Shown here in pieces: positions 1-42,408 of a stretch of 64,000 nucleotides of DNA; position 1 is the stretch's first letter; each line of letters opens with the position of its first letter. Location of the stretch: assembly GCF_030035675.1 (NCBI RefSeq), contig NC_084497.1, forward strand, positions 25,104,455-25,168,454, in the 5' to 3' direction. A program made the translations under genes and the position numbers. Origin of the DNA: Rhineura floridana (taxonomy: Eukaryota; Chordata; Lepidosauria; Squamata; Rhineuridae). The notes below the pieces were generated by a model that saw nothing but the letters and a program-made list of their open reading frames with translations, was not told the origin of the DNA and searched no databases.

Positions 1-1
1 T

Positions 2-91
2 CCCCCACTACAAGAGTCCTACAAGAGCAACACAGAGATTAAAGAGGTGGAGGAATTTGACAGCCAGGGCCACGCCCTGGACTGGCCATAA
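2..91 (+). CDS. Possible last coding exon of an unrecognised neighbouring gene (partial)
   Basis: Frame 2 reads PPLQESYKSNTEIKEVEEFD then SQGHALDWP and TAA at 89-91. The stretch is only 29 codons, but it has a charged, helix-like, protein-like composition, and it is followed about 310 nt later by ATTAAA (404-409) and a plausible 3'UTR. It would converge tail-to-tail with GNB1. I do not recognise the C-terminus. NADK, the expected neighbour from human synteny, does not end this way in memory. Chance openness cannot be excluded. Confidence 0.35.
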   Translation, partial: PPLQESYKSNTEIKEVEEFDSQGHALDWP

Positions 92-403
92 TGCAGGCAA
101 GGTGGGGGGGGCAGCTGACGTCAGGCTGAGGTTGTGGGGCACTGTCCCATTTGCCCAAATGGGCCGGCCTCTATTAAGGGTCTCAGCTGCTCCCTGACGG
201 GGATTGAGTTTACTTCTGCATACAAAGCAGGTGCCTCAACTCCAAGCCAGGCAGATGCATGGCTTTTCTGAAGGTGCAATTATTAACATCTACCAACACT
301 GAAAAGGAGGCAAGCCGCGTAGATGTGGGCGGGTTGAGCCCATCATTTTCAAGATGCAGCCTACGTGCTCCCGGGCAGATGGTGCCATTTACGGATTTGT
401 TGC

Positions 404-409
404 ATTAAA
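404..409 (+). promoter_or_regulatory. Possible ATTAAA polyadenylation signal
   Basis: ATTAAA followed by CAGATTCTTTGCTC, located about 310 nt after the TAA at 89-91. It is consistent with a short 3'UTR of the putative plus-strand gene. The support is the hexamer and its spacing only. Confidence 0.3.
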
Positions 410-718
410 CAGATTCTTTGCTCTCCACTTGCATCTCCCCAGGTAATCGCCTTCTAGGGTCAACTATGTCAGGTGGCACTAATCGAAAGCAAATGGCTTA
501 TGAATAATAAAGGAAAGGAGCGGTGGCTTTTGTTTTGAAACCACCTAACAACATCAGCAAAAGCTCCGCCACTTTGGATCTTCAGTGCAATATTTTTAAG
601 GCTAAACTCCTTTTCAAGTTTGCAACGTGTAAGTTAAAAAAAAGTGTTTTTTGCTATTTTATTCATGTTTTAACACATAAGATGACATGTGTGCACACAT
701 TTCAAGTCAGCTTGCCAA

Positions 719-830
719 GGGTTGTATCCAACATTCATCCTACTTAGAGAAAACCCACTGAAATTAACGGGGATGACTAACTTAGCTCTACTTAAGGCTA
801 CTATGCGGAGGACTTAATAGGATACAACCC
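719..830. mobile_element. Fold-back MITE, GGGTTGTATCC ends
   Basis: The ends GGGTTGTATCC and GGATACAACCC are exact 11-bp inverted repeats around an interior with CCCACTGAAATTAA. Related fragments occur at 1328-1405, 2741-2850, 8405-8470, 27465-27540 and 39484-39555, so this is a dispersed palindromic family. The superfamily is not assigned. Confidence 0.6.
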
Positions 831-1513
831 TCAGCCTTCAAGGGCCTCATTCCCTTCTGGGCAACCTTCTGGCTAGGTTCTACACGCACCTCTGTCTCGC
901 ATCCATCCAAGTAAGCAAGAGGCCATATTAGAGCTCGACACATTTCAGCCAAGCAAACACACTCTTGAGGATGCAAAGTGAGGATGGCGAAGGCCTGAGG
1001 TCCCACGCCCCTGTACTACAGAAACAGCCAGCTTCCCCACAAGTCCAAACCACTCATGCAATGATACGAGTGACTTTCCACTCTGATGCACCTTTAACTC
1101 CAATCGGCAATTAAAACGAAAAAGCATATGCCCTTTCCTTTTCCTTCTTCGAAGGCGTAGCGTATTTTGTACTTGTTTTCTGATTCTAATTTTTGTTTTC
1201 TTCTTATGCTGGTTCACCCCATGGTATTTTTTTCCCTTCACGTTGGCAGCATAGAAATCTTTGCAAATAAATAAAGTCTACATAGTAGGTTTTAACTATT
1301 TTTCTCTCTCCTCCTAGGGAATTATAGGCTGCACCCAGGGGTGGTCCTATTTAAAGCAGACCCATTAATTGTAATGGGTTTACTCATTTTGGTTGGATAC
1401 AACCCTAGACTTCCAATGGACGTGGAATGGTGAAAGATCTTCATCAAATAATTACACTAGCTCCCCGCTTTATGGCGCTTCGCTAATGCAGCCGTCTCAA
1501 TTAGATGCAATTA

Positions 1514-1658
1514 GACTAAAGCCCCACTCATACGTCCGCTTTTATGGTTGTTTTCAGGCGTTGCATGCCGTTCCATTCAATGAGTTCTGCTTTTCAGCGG
1601 GTTTCACTTTTCAGCGGGGGTCTGGAACATAACCCGCCGTATGAGTGGGGCCCTACTG
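1514..1658. mobile_element. Mariner-type MITE (copy 1)
   Basis: The right end GGGGCCCTACTG is followed by TA. The left end, degenerate, is preceded by TA. The interior resembles the copies at 10364-10535 and 33231-34488, with CCGCTTTTATGG, GGTCTGGAACATAACC and AACCCGCCG. A TA target duplication and CAGTAGGGC termini fit the Tc1/mariner superfamily. Confidence 0.7.
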
Positions 1659-1756
1659 TATTAGCACATCTCCCCAAACTACAGTTCCCAGTATTTTTTT
1701 GCGGGGGGGGAGGGGAAGAGTCACGACAGTTAAACTAGCAAAGAACTGATGGGTAA

Positions 1757-1830
1757 TATTTATTTATTACATTTATATACCGCCCCATAGCCGAAGCTCT
1801 CTGGGTGGTTTACAGCAATTAACTAATTAA
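1757..1830 (-). mobile_element. L2/CR1-like LINE 3' tail
   Basis: The motif TATACCGCCCCATAGCC followed by AAGCTCTCTGGG and GTTTACAGCAATTAA, with an ATTTATTT tail, is the reverse complement of a common squamate LINE 3' end. The same motif terminates the coding fragment at 25960-26275. Confidence 0.65.
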
Positions 1831-1940
1831 ATAATTAAAGTAATTAAATAATAGTAAGAATAATAAACGTGTAGCTATACACTCACTCTATTTCCCTAAA
1901 AAATCAATTTGGGTTATGTGCGCCCTGACTCCAATCTGCA

Positions 1941-2603
1941 TAAGAACCTAAGGAGAGCCCTGCTGGATCAGGCCAGTGGCCCATCTAGTCCAGCATCCTG
2001 TTCTCACAATGGCCAACCAGATGCCCATAGGAAGCCCGCAAGTAAAATTTGAGCACAAGGGCACTCTCCCCTTCCACAGTTTCCAACGACACGTATTCAG
2101 AAGCAGGCTGCCTCCAACCATGGAGACAACAGCATAGCCATCCTGGCTAGTAGCCACTGATGGCCCCCTCCTCCATGAATTTGTCTAATCCTCTTTCGAA
2201 GTCAGCCAAGTTGGTGGCCATCACAGTCTCCTGTGGAGGCGAATTCCACAGTTTTGATTATGAGCTACATGAAGTATTTCCTTTTGTCTATCCTCAATCT
2301 GCCAACATTTGGCTTCACTGAGATCCATAAATTCTTGTTACAAGGAGCAAAACTTTTGTCCTTTCTCCGCACTGCATAATTTAATCCATCTCCATCATGT
2401 CCCCTCTTAACTCGCCTTTTCTCTAAAGTGAAAAGCTCCGAATGCTGCAACCTTTCCTAATAGAGGAGTTTCTCCAGCTCCTTGATCATTTTTGGTTGCC
2501 CTTTTCTGAACCTTCTCCAACTCCGCAGTATATAGGTGAGGCAACTAGAAATGTACACCATACTCCAAATAAGGTCAGAGTGTGGAGCCCCATGTAGCTT
2601 CCA
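1941..2603 (+). mobile_element. CR1-like interspersed repeat, long fragment
   Basis: It starts with AGCCCTGCTGGATCAGGCCA, GTCCAGCATCCTGTTCTCAC and continues through TCCATGAATTTGTCTAATCC, TTGGTGGCCATCAC, CATGTCCCCTCTTAAC to GGTTGCCCTTTTCTGAACC. Parts recur at 16262-16800, 20858-21185, 27536-27600, 42062-42178, 44638-44935, 47893-48000, 51064-51305 and 63362-63645. It resembles the CR1 LINE 3' segments of reptiles. The family name is from memory. Confidence 0.6.
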
Positions 2604-2740
2604 ATCCATTAGAGGAAAACCACAGTGTTGAGGACGTAGATCCATGGGGCAACAATTTCATTGGTTGTAGATCAAGTGCAGAAAAGCTCTCATTTAGCTA
2701 GCACGTTTTCTTAGCTTCTGCAGGGATTGTAAATGACAAT

Positions 2741-2850
2741 GGGTTGTATCCAACATTAGTCCTCCACAGAGTGGACCCATTGAAATTAACAGGCATAGCT
2801 AGTTGAAGTCCATTAATCCCAGTGGGTGTGGCTACAGCCAGAGTTGTACT
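2741..2850. mobile_element. Fold-back MITE fragment (GGGTTGTATCC family)
   Basis: It begins GGGTTGTATCCAACATTAGT and contains GACCCATTGAAATTAACAGG like the copy at 719-830. The right inverted end is not clear. Confidence 0.45.
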
Positions 2851-3804
2851 GTGCACCTATACAGACAAGTGAATTGCATTTAGAATGCAAGATGATGGAT
2901 AAGTGCGTGTGTGAATGAGAGTACAAGCTGACACGGAAGCATGCTGTAAGAAGCAGTTTGATGGTCTGATATTAGAAGCCCACAGATCTGGCAACTGGAG
3001 ACAAGCTGACCTACCCTGCCCCCCACTCCAACCTTCTGGCAAGCAGGAATTGCTTACTGTCTCAACATACATTTCCTGGGAGGTGGCCTGTCTCCTTCCA
3101 TTCATTAAAAAAAAGGGGGCAGTCATACGTTCAAATTGACAGGATTGTTATTGATACATCAGGTTCACTTAAATGCAGTCAAAACCCAAATCATAGTAAT
3201 TGAAGGCCCGTTTTACCTCCTTATGGAACTCCAATTTCCAATAAGACACATATGCAAAGCCACTGAGCAAGGATCAGTTACTCCTCAATACGTTCTAACT
3301 TTTCAGTCTCCCTCCCCAGCCCTTTCCCCTCATCTGTCGCTCCTCAAAGCCAAGCCAAACCTACCAATAATGCTTCCCACTTCGAAATGGCAGGGGGCCT
3401 ATTTCGGCAAAGCTTTTCTGTTATCCTCATCTCTGTTCGGATGGGGCACCCTATTCCACAAGGGCAACACGCGCACAATAGTTTTAACAAGGTACACAGT
3501 ACGACACTCATTTTGCGGATCACATCTGAGCAGGTGTCCGAGAAGAACGGTGAGGAGAGCGGGAGGCATTCAATGTTGGCTGCAAGGAACAAAACACTAG
3601 TGGCACCAAGGGGAAGGGAAGCAGGTTCCTGCTTTCTCCGAAGGTCTTAGGGGCCCTGGCACCCATCCATCCCAACTGACTCCTGGTGCCAGGCACAGTG
3701 AAATATTAAGGTTTTTTTTTCCTTTTTATAAATTAAAAAAGAATACTGGCTTGGAACCACTGCAGCTTCAGCTGTAACTTCGGTGAGGGAAACAAGTGGT
3801 CAAA

Positions 3805-5757
3805 GACAGCTCATCTCAAACTGCTTTATTACATCTTAAATAACAGTACATTTTAATATAGTATCTATCTTGCATCCAGCTTTCTTGAAGTACAGACTTT
3901 AAAATTAAATACAAAAGGTGAAGGATACAAGGGGGTGTGGAGAAAGCTCTACTGAGAATAGTTCCATGGGAGGGGTGGATGGAGAATGGGGAAGAGGGGT
4001 GTTTCTCTCTCTCTCTCTTTTGAAATGCCAAATCCAAGCCTAACACCACACAATTACAGCACATTTTGTACAGAATGTTGCTGTGGGGACACACACCCTA
4101 AAATGGATAAAAGTCATTGCTGCAACAAGGGGAGGGGAAAAAAATTCCCGTACAATGAAAGAGAGGCTCAACATTTGACAAAGCAATTTCCTGCTCAAAA
4201 ATGGTATTTAACCTTTCTCCCCCCTCCCTTTCATTTTGAAAACACAAAGCCAGAAAAGGTTTCTTGTTAGGAAAAAACAAAAAGCCACCATCACCACCTA
4301 ATCTGATAAAAAGGGCTACTTGACGACAGGCTATTAGGAATTTAAGAGAGTATTATTCCCCTCGTCCCCACCTCAGAATCAAATCTACAGTGATTGTTTA
4401 AACAAGTGTTTTTCTTTCTTTCAAATTAAGAATAGTGATTTATCACACTACTCCAGGATGTGCATAGCTCGGTACTTCTCATAGATTTTTTTAAATGCAC
4501 AGAGTAGCGACAGTAAATGAGGAGATCAGCAATGGTTACATCTTAAAAAAACAGGTTATTTCTTGAAAGAAAACACATATAAGGACACATCAGTCTCATA
4601 TGTACGTGAGCATTTCTACAGCATGCGATTCTAAAGAGTAATCCAACCCAATATGGCAAACCAAAACGAATTTTCTCTTTCCATTGTTCTTGTTTAACTC
4701 AGAAAGTTTTTAAGATCATTATTTCCAAAAACATTAATTTGTACATTGTTTCATACACAAAGAATTGATGGAACAGCCAAGCGCTGAACAGGTTTCTCTT
4801 TCCAGCACCCCCCACCCCCACAGAAAAACCCAAATCCACAAAATCTTGTTTGTTTTGCTGAGATTATGGGGTAGTGTTAGGCTATGAAATGCCCTCTCAT
4901 TGGGCATTAGAAATCCAAACTATGACAGAATAAAAGAATAACACATTTCGGTGGGGTGGAAAAAACTAGAGTTTGCATTCTGTTACCCATAAAAGGTGAA
5001 AGATTTTTTTAAAAAAAACAAACATTCAATACCATGTACAGCGTGTGCTTGGTTATCTTACTGCTTAACATTATCCTATATATGCAATATTTGTGCAACA
5101 ATTTGTGACACTGAGACAGAAATAATAATAATTATAAAAAAAGAATTCAGGGACTAAATTTACAGCATTAACAACCCCAGAAACATCTGGGTTTGGACTC
5201 CCTTGTCTTGTCTCGGCTCAACAATTTACCATAAAAATCAAATTGCATGAAAGAAAATAAAATGGAAAGATGGAAAGTAGATATCAACCCTGCTACAAAC
5301 ACGACTTCAAAGTTTGAAAGTGAGATAAAACAAGGCCCTCCCAGCCCAACTCATAAAGTCAGTATAACCAGATCAATGGGCTGCAATCGTTAAACTACAG
5401 TGAAAGTTAAAAGTTGTCTGCTTCACAATGGTTTTGTTTCTCTTGTTTTGTCTGGGCATGCTTACACAAAGAGTGTTTTTTTTTCCTCTTTAGTTTTCTA
5501 GACGAAAAGTGGTCCCAAAAGGAATGCACAATTTTACTTCTTTTTGCTATTTTGTATATAACCACAGAAATTCTTCTTTTAAAGATAATTGTGCTCTTCA
5601 TTTCAGCAGTAGGAGACGTGAAAGATCTTGCCCTTTGGTGGCTGGGTAGGAGGGGAGGCGAAGGGGTGTCCAAGTTAGTATAGTTGGATTGGATACATTA
5701 TTTTAAATTTTCAACCGTTGGAAAAGTCTTCCAGTCAGCGTGGAGTCCACTGCTATT
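3805..5757 (-). other. GNB1: Inferred GNB1 terminal 3'UTR exon
   Basis: Seen on the minus strand: acceptor tccgtgtcag ending at 5758, then AATAGCAGTGGACTCC and GACTGGAAGACTTTTCC, about 1.9 kb of AT-rich sequence with few recognisable repeats, and AATAAA at 3830-3825. Established knowledge, from memory: human GNB1 has a 3'UTR-only last exon of similar length that begins with a GCCAGTAGCATGTGG-like stretch and GACTGGAAGACC. The resemblance plus the repeat-free character supports this call. The cleavage end is approximate. Confidence 0.72.
3825..3830 (-). promoter_or_regulatory. Polyadenylation signal AATAAA for GNB1
   Basis: The plus strand reads tttatt, giving AATAAA followed by GCAGTTTGAGATGAGC on the transcript strand. 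It lies at the end of the inferred 3'UTR. Cleavage would be expected 10-30 nt further, near 3800-3815. Confidence 0.65.
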
Positions 5758-8066
5758 CTGACACGGAACAAACACAAAAAGTTGAAGTTAATGATTGTCA
5801 TCAACATCTTCTAATGCTCATGCTTTCCCCTCTCCCCCAATTAATTTTAAGGCAAGCCTGTACCAAGGAAAGACAGTCTGCTTTGAACTTTCTAACTTCT
5901 TTCCAGGTAGTAAATCTTTTACCCTATTCATTGCGTATAGTTTCAAGACTGTATGTAATTTGACACAATTCTTTACACTGGAACACTCTCAACCACCAAC
6001 ACAGCATGCTAAGAGAGACTTTCCCCTAACAAGGAAGTTCAATCTGTATTAGCTGCCCCATATTAAACCCTTGCGCGGACGTTAGCCTGCTGCTGCACAT
6101 AGCTCCCGCACCTGACGGTGTGTGAGAAGGGAGGTAAAAGAAGCCAGTTCAAGGTAATCAGCCTTGCATATATACATGTAAGAGACCTGCCAGATAAGAC
6201 AAAAGACAGCTAGTCCCGCATTCTGTTTCCCACAGAGCCAAGAGCAGATACCTCTGGGAAGCCCAGAAGTAGGACATCAGTTCAACAGCACTCTCCACTG
6301 TACCCTGGAGGTAATATATGGCCATCACAATTTGTAAGCCAATGATAGCCTCATGCTCTGTGAACCACACACCCAAGTCATGCAAGCCCAGAGAGATGGT
6401 TAGTCTGCAAGTTAGCACCTGCCGCAGGGATGCCATTAAAACCACCATCCCCCACGACAAATTCTCTCCCTCCTTCTGCCCCCTCTGCCACTGTTGATTT
6501 TATGTGGTTGGATTTCCCAGTCCCACTCACTGGCTGTAGCCCAGACATGCCCAATGACAAAGACTGGCTGAAAGGACACACAAGCAGCATGGAGCAAGCA
6601 TGCAGACATGCATGTATTTTATATCTCAGCCAAGGACCATGACTGGAGACATGACTGGAAACACATGTATCCTTTGCAAGACAAGGGTATGACTCAAGGT
6701 TGCTGTCACAAGCAAATGAATCATGGCTCAAAAAGCCTCTGCACACTTGCGGAATTTTCCCTTTTCGAAAAGGTTAGCTTGTAGAGAAGCCATGTGTTAG
6801 GGTGCAACTTCTTTTGATACACCTCTGCTCTAGCCACCCTCAGCAGATGCAGGGCACGCTCTATGCGATCTCCTGTCCTCTACAGAAATGAATGGAACCT
6901 ATGGAGGCCTGCTCTTGAGAAGAAGCCATTCGTTTCCAAGCCCAGACCGAAGCTCAAGACTGTACATAAAAGTAGGAATTGAATTTCCTCAGCTGAAACA
7001 AATTACACAAGAGGCATGCTTTATACTCCTCATTTAAGTGGGAAAGGCCTACAGTAATATGGCCAGTCAAAATTAAGCGGTGTTGATTCCCCAGGTCGGC
7101 TCTCCTTCTCAGTTACCAATTATTACTTTCAGTGGACTAAGGAACACACACACACCTATTTCTATGTGTTTGGCCCAGAGCTGGGATTAGCACCTGGGCA
7201 GCTGCTGGGGCTCCAATGCCCTGGCAAAACCCTTTCCTGGGCCACCAGACAGCTGCATCTAGCCACCACTTCAGTTTCTTACAAGGCCCCCAATATATGG
7301 CCATGCCAGGGCATTGTGGGAATGTTTTTATACATTCCATGATGTTTTAACCATTTTACTGTATGCCACAATATTTTTCTTAGGAGATGGTGGTTTATAC
7401 ACACCCCTATAAATAAGTAAAACTATAAACTCACTGGTGAGAAAGCTCTGTTTTTCATGGGATGTATGTGTGTATGAGCAAGCATCCCGGTCGATCCTTA
7501 GAGACTCTTTTGAGTATTTTCCTGGGGTGTGTGTCTAATATCTTCATTACTGAGCAGGTAGCAATTTTTCCTGAATGTAGTAATATCTCTCAGACATTCA
7601 ATGATCGCTAGCTCTTAATCTTCACGTTTGCTCTTTTGATTTTGTAATTATGTATTTATACAGTTGTATATTCTTTAATGGTTGGTTGACCGCAATAAAA
7701 AGGTTGCTGCGTATGAGCATGTCGACCCCTCCAAACCACTTTTTTTTTTTTAAAGGTACCGTGGCGCAGAGTGGTAAGCAGCGGTAATGCAGCCAAAAGC
7801 TCTGCTCACGGCCGGAGTTCGATTCCAACGGAAGGAGGAAGCTGAATGTCCGGTAAAAGGGGTCGAGGTCCACTCAGCCTTCCATCCATCCGTGGTCGGT
7901 AAAATGAGTACCCGGCATATGCTGGGGGTAAAGAAAGGCTGGGGAAGGAACTGGCAATCCCACCCCATATATACGGTCTGCCTTGTAAACGTCGCAAGAT
8001 GTCACCCTAAGAGTCGAAAACAACTCGCACTACAAGTGCGGGAACACCTTTACCTTTTTACAGACT
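5758..8066 (-). other. Inferred 3'UTR intron of GNB1
   Basis: This is the interval between the stop-codon exon and the inferred terminal exon. It holds a tRNA-derived SINE at 7755-8059 and otherwise no recognised gene. Human GNB1 is remembered to have a much shorter intron here. The donor is uncertain. Confidence 0.55.
7755..8059 (+). mobile_element. tRNA-derived SINE, family A
   Basis: The head has a box-A-like GTGGCGCAGAGTGGTAAGCA and a box-B-like GGAGTTCGATTCC. The body has GGTCGGTAAAATGAGTACC and the tail has GTCACCCTAAGAGTCG followed by ACACCTTTACCTTT. Two more copies lie at 10832-11125 and 11215-11515 in the other orientation. It is antisense to GNB1 and its tail end lies about 8 bp from the GNB1 stop codon. 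Confidence 0.85.
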
Positions 8067-39375
<31,309 letters not shown>

Positions 39376-39832
39376 CTTCCCGCGCTAAAGGTGTGCTTCT
39401 ATGACACCTCTCAGATGCTCAAGAATCTGGGGGGAAAAATAAAAATAAAACAAGATGAGGTCAACTGAACTTAAGCACCCTTCTAGTGCAGTCATATGCA
39501 TGTTTACTCAGAAGTAAGCCCAAATAAATGCACAGAGGATTGCAGCCTCAGTCTACATTATTTCAAATCTGCTTACATAATGTTTAGGTCATAGCCAGGG
39601 TGGAGTGTATCCAAATTCTGTGCTAAGTAAAGCAGAGTCCTACAGTCTCTGTAAACTGAGCAAATCTGCATGCTCCCCATTATTTTGCATAATTTATTCT
39701 GATTTTCCTACTCATGGGGCAGGGCAAACGGCTACGCATGAGAGTTAAGCTAAACCATTCTCCGTTGGAAACATTCTGCAATTCCTCTGAGTCTGAGATT
39801 TCAAAAGACTTGCCCTCACACATTCTCTATGT

Positions 39833-39970
39833 CAGCCTTCCCCAACCTGATCCCCCTCAGTAATTCTGGATCACAACTTTCATCACCCGTAACCATCGGC
39901 CATGCTGAGTAGGGCTGATGGAAGTTTTTAGTCTAAAACAACCAGGAAGCCCCCAGGTTAGCGAAGGCTG
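39833..39970. mobile_element. hAT MITE (CAGCCTTCCCCAACC family)
   Basis: The ends CAGCCTTCCCCAACCTG and CAGGTTAGCGAAGGCTG are inverted with two mismatches. The 138-bp length equals that of the copies at 8491 and 22527. The interior is more diverged, so it is older. Confidence 0.75.
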
Positions 39971-40769
39971 TTTAAAAATATATTTGTAGCAATAATGTCC
40001 AGAAACCTGCTTTAAGAAAAATAAGCTCAAAGTTGTAGTCCCCTAGAAGCCCATTTCTGCATCCAACACATTCTGCAAATTTCCTGCACCCTTGTGGAAC
40101 TGTGGCACATGTGTATTCCTGTCCCAGCTTAACTCATTGCTAAGGACTGGTTCTAACCACTTTTGGTTATTACTGTCTTGCTGTTGCACAAATTGACAGA
40201 AGGAGTAAGCTCAAGCAGGACAGTATCAAAAGCCAATCCTTGTACTAGCGTTTCATTTGTAGTGGTATTTATTATTAAAATGCACTGCCATTTAAAAAAA
40301 TCTTGATCAAATAAGAAGTCTCAGTTCAATGTCTAAAGCAAGTACAGATAAAAAGCACTGTTTTGCTATGTAGCATGAATTTGTGCTCTGCCCTTTGGTT
40401 GTAGCAGAAACAGTTTATCTAAGTTTGCTTTCAGCAAAGCATGGAAACTGGAACTTTGGGTATCTGGAAATTAGGATATATCTAAGTTATTTCTACCCTC
40501 CATCTTTAAGGGTTTACAACACACTGAAGACTATGAAATTAATTCTTATATCTTTCTGACAAAGAACATTTAAGTGTAGTAGTGCACTGTATTCTCTCAC
40601 AAACTGTGCCAGTGCAACGTGGGGTGAGAGTCTTACTGCCAGAAGTAGGTACGGTCTGGTAGCAAACCTGTGATTCAAACTCATCACACCATATGACAGA
40701 GAAGGGAAGAACAAGATCTATATTGAAGTACATTAGTAATGTTGTGGGCAGAAATCCCATTTACATTGT

Positions 40770-41103
40770 TATATGCCTTCAAGTCGATTATGGCGACCCT
40801 ATGAATCAGCAACCTCCAATAGCATCTGTTATAGACCACCCTGTTCAGATCTTGTAAGTTCAGGTCTGTGGCCTCCTTTATGGAATCAATCCATCTCTTG
40901 TTTGATCTTCCTCTTTTTCTGCTCCCTTCTGTTTTTCCCACCATTATGGTCTTTTCTGGTGAATCATGCCTTCTCATTATGTTTCCAAAGTAGGATAATC
41001 TCAGTTTCATCATTTTAGCTTCTAATGATAGTCCTAGTATAATTTGTTCTAACACCCAATTATTTGTCTTTTTTGTGGTCCATGGTATCTGTAAAGATCT
41101 CCT
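40770..41103 (-). mobile_element. BovB LINE 3' fragment
   Basis: The minus strand encodes NNWVLEQIILGLSLEAKMMK, LRLSYFGNIMRRHDSPEKTI, MVGKTEGSRKRGRSNKRWID. The plus strand shows TGCCTTCAAGTCGATTATGG and CGACCCTATGAATCAGC at the 3' end, which resembles the Sauria-SINE tail. Confidence 0.88.
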
Positions 41104-41804
41104 CCAACACCACAAAAAATTCAAATTCCAAGGCAACGCAACTTAGGTCCTGGAATAGTTTTAGCAGCAGAGGAGACATGTTTGCTTTTTTTTTTTTTTA
41201 ACTGTCCCCTTTTGCAGGCAGTATGGGCAGACGTTTTTGACTGCATTTAACCTCAAATCACAGGAGAAATCACTTGGTAGTGTCTAGGTTTTTAAATGAA
41301 AACACTTTTTATGGAAAAATCTTTGGGTATGTCTGTTAGCATGCAATCATCATAGCAAAATAGTAGCAGATCTCCATACCTAATATTTCCCAAGTATTAA
41401 TGGTAGAATATGAACACCTCTCTCACACACATAAAGAGGGACTCCCAAAGAGTTGGGCTCTTCCATTTTTTTTAACCAGTAAAAGAAAACAGAGTGACAC
41501 TGTCACTTAACACCAAGTATTGCACTGGCAGTTTTTCATATTTTTTGTTGCACGCGGGAGTTACCTTATCTATCAACTCCTGGAGCAGAGGTGCGACATA
41601 ACCTTGCCAATCATAGGAATGATCAAAAATAAGGTTCAAGGAAGACTTCTAAGAGCATCAGAAGGTTAGCTTCTCTACTAAATAGTGAAATGACTATGGT
41701 TTCTTTCTTAACCCTTCAATGCACATAGGGGCTGAGTTGTTGTTCCCACCATCTCCGCTGCTGCTAATTCTTCCCTACCCAAGCACATTTCAAGTTCTTT
41801 CTGC

Positions 41805-41905
41805 CTTATTTATTTATTTACTTTTATTTATTAGATTTGTTAGTCGCTCATCTGGCTGGTTGTCCAGTCACTCTAAGAGACGTACAGAAAAAGCATACAA
41901 ATACA
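41805..41905 (-). mobile_element. LINE 3' tail, type not assigned
   Basis: TTATTTATTTATTTAC, TTAGATTTGTTAGTCGC and CACTCTAAGAGACGTACAG match the complement of a common squamate non-LTR 3' end. Confidence 0.4.
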
Positions 41906-42061
41906 TTAAAACATTAAAATCTCATTAGCCTTATCATCTACCTACCACAACCTCACATTCTAGTTCCCAATTAGCCAACTCACTGTTTTATCCCCACCAC
42001 TCCAGAGCCAGGCTCATAATGGAAGATAAAGTTATGAACGGCTACTACCTCTTACGGCTAA

Positions 42062-42178
42062 GTTCTTCCTCCCTTGTCAGAGTGGTGTGCTTCTGAATAC
42101 CAGTTGCTGGAAACCACAGAAAGGGAGAGTGCTGTTGTGCTCAGGTCCTGCTTGGCACCTAGTTGGCCACTGTGAGAT
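42062..42178 (-). mobile_element. CR1-like repeat fragment
   Basis: CTTCTGAATACCAGTTGCTG, GAGAGTGCTGTTGTGCTCAG and AGTTGGCCACTGTGAG are the complement of the CR1-like repeat seen at 44638 and 63362. Confidence 0.55.
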
Positions 42179-42383
42179 CTTTTAAAATTGCCACCTTCTC
42201 TTCTTATAGGACTTCCCTGTTCCCCATGCTGTGTATGGGGGAGAGGGTTGGGACAATAGCCACACTTGAATAGCAAGCTACATTAAAAAACTAAACTAAA
42301 CCCTGAACAAGTGAACTGACTGATCTAAGCAGCACTTGTAATTAAGATAATAATTCTGAGTTTACCAACATTCACCCTTTTAT

Positions 42384-42408
42384 TCTCTCTCTCTCTCTCT
42401 CTCTCTCT
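42384..42408. repeat. (CT)n microsatellite
   Basis: About 12 uninterrupted CT units. Confidence 0.9.

Larger units (their letters stand above)
431..3804. other. Intergenic region between the putative upstream exon and GNB1 3' end
   Basis: No coding exon is recognised. It contains a fold-back MITE (719-830), a mariner-type MITE (1514-1658), an L2-like LINE tail (1757-1830), a long CR1-like fragment (1941-2603) and a second fold-back MITE fragment (2741-2850). The remainder (about 2850-3800) shows nothing I can name. Confidence 0.6.

Noticed and set aside
3136-3600. 154-codon open stretch near the GNB1 3' end
   Set aside because: No recognisable protein and no codon bias. It overlaps equally open frames on the other strand.
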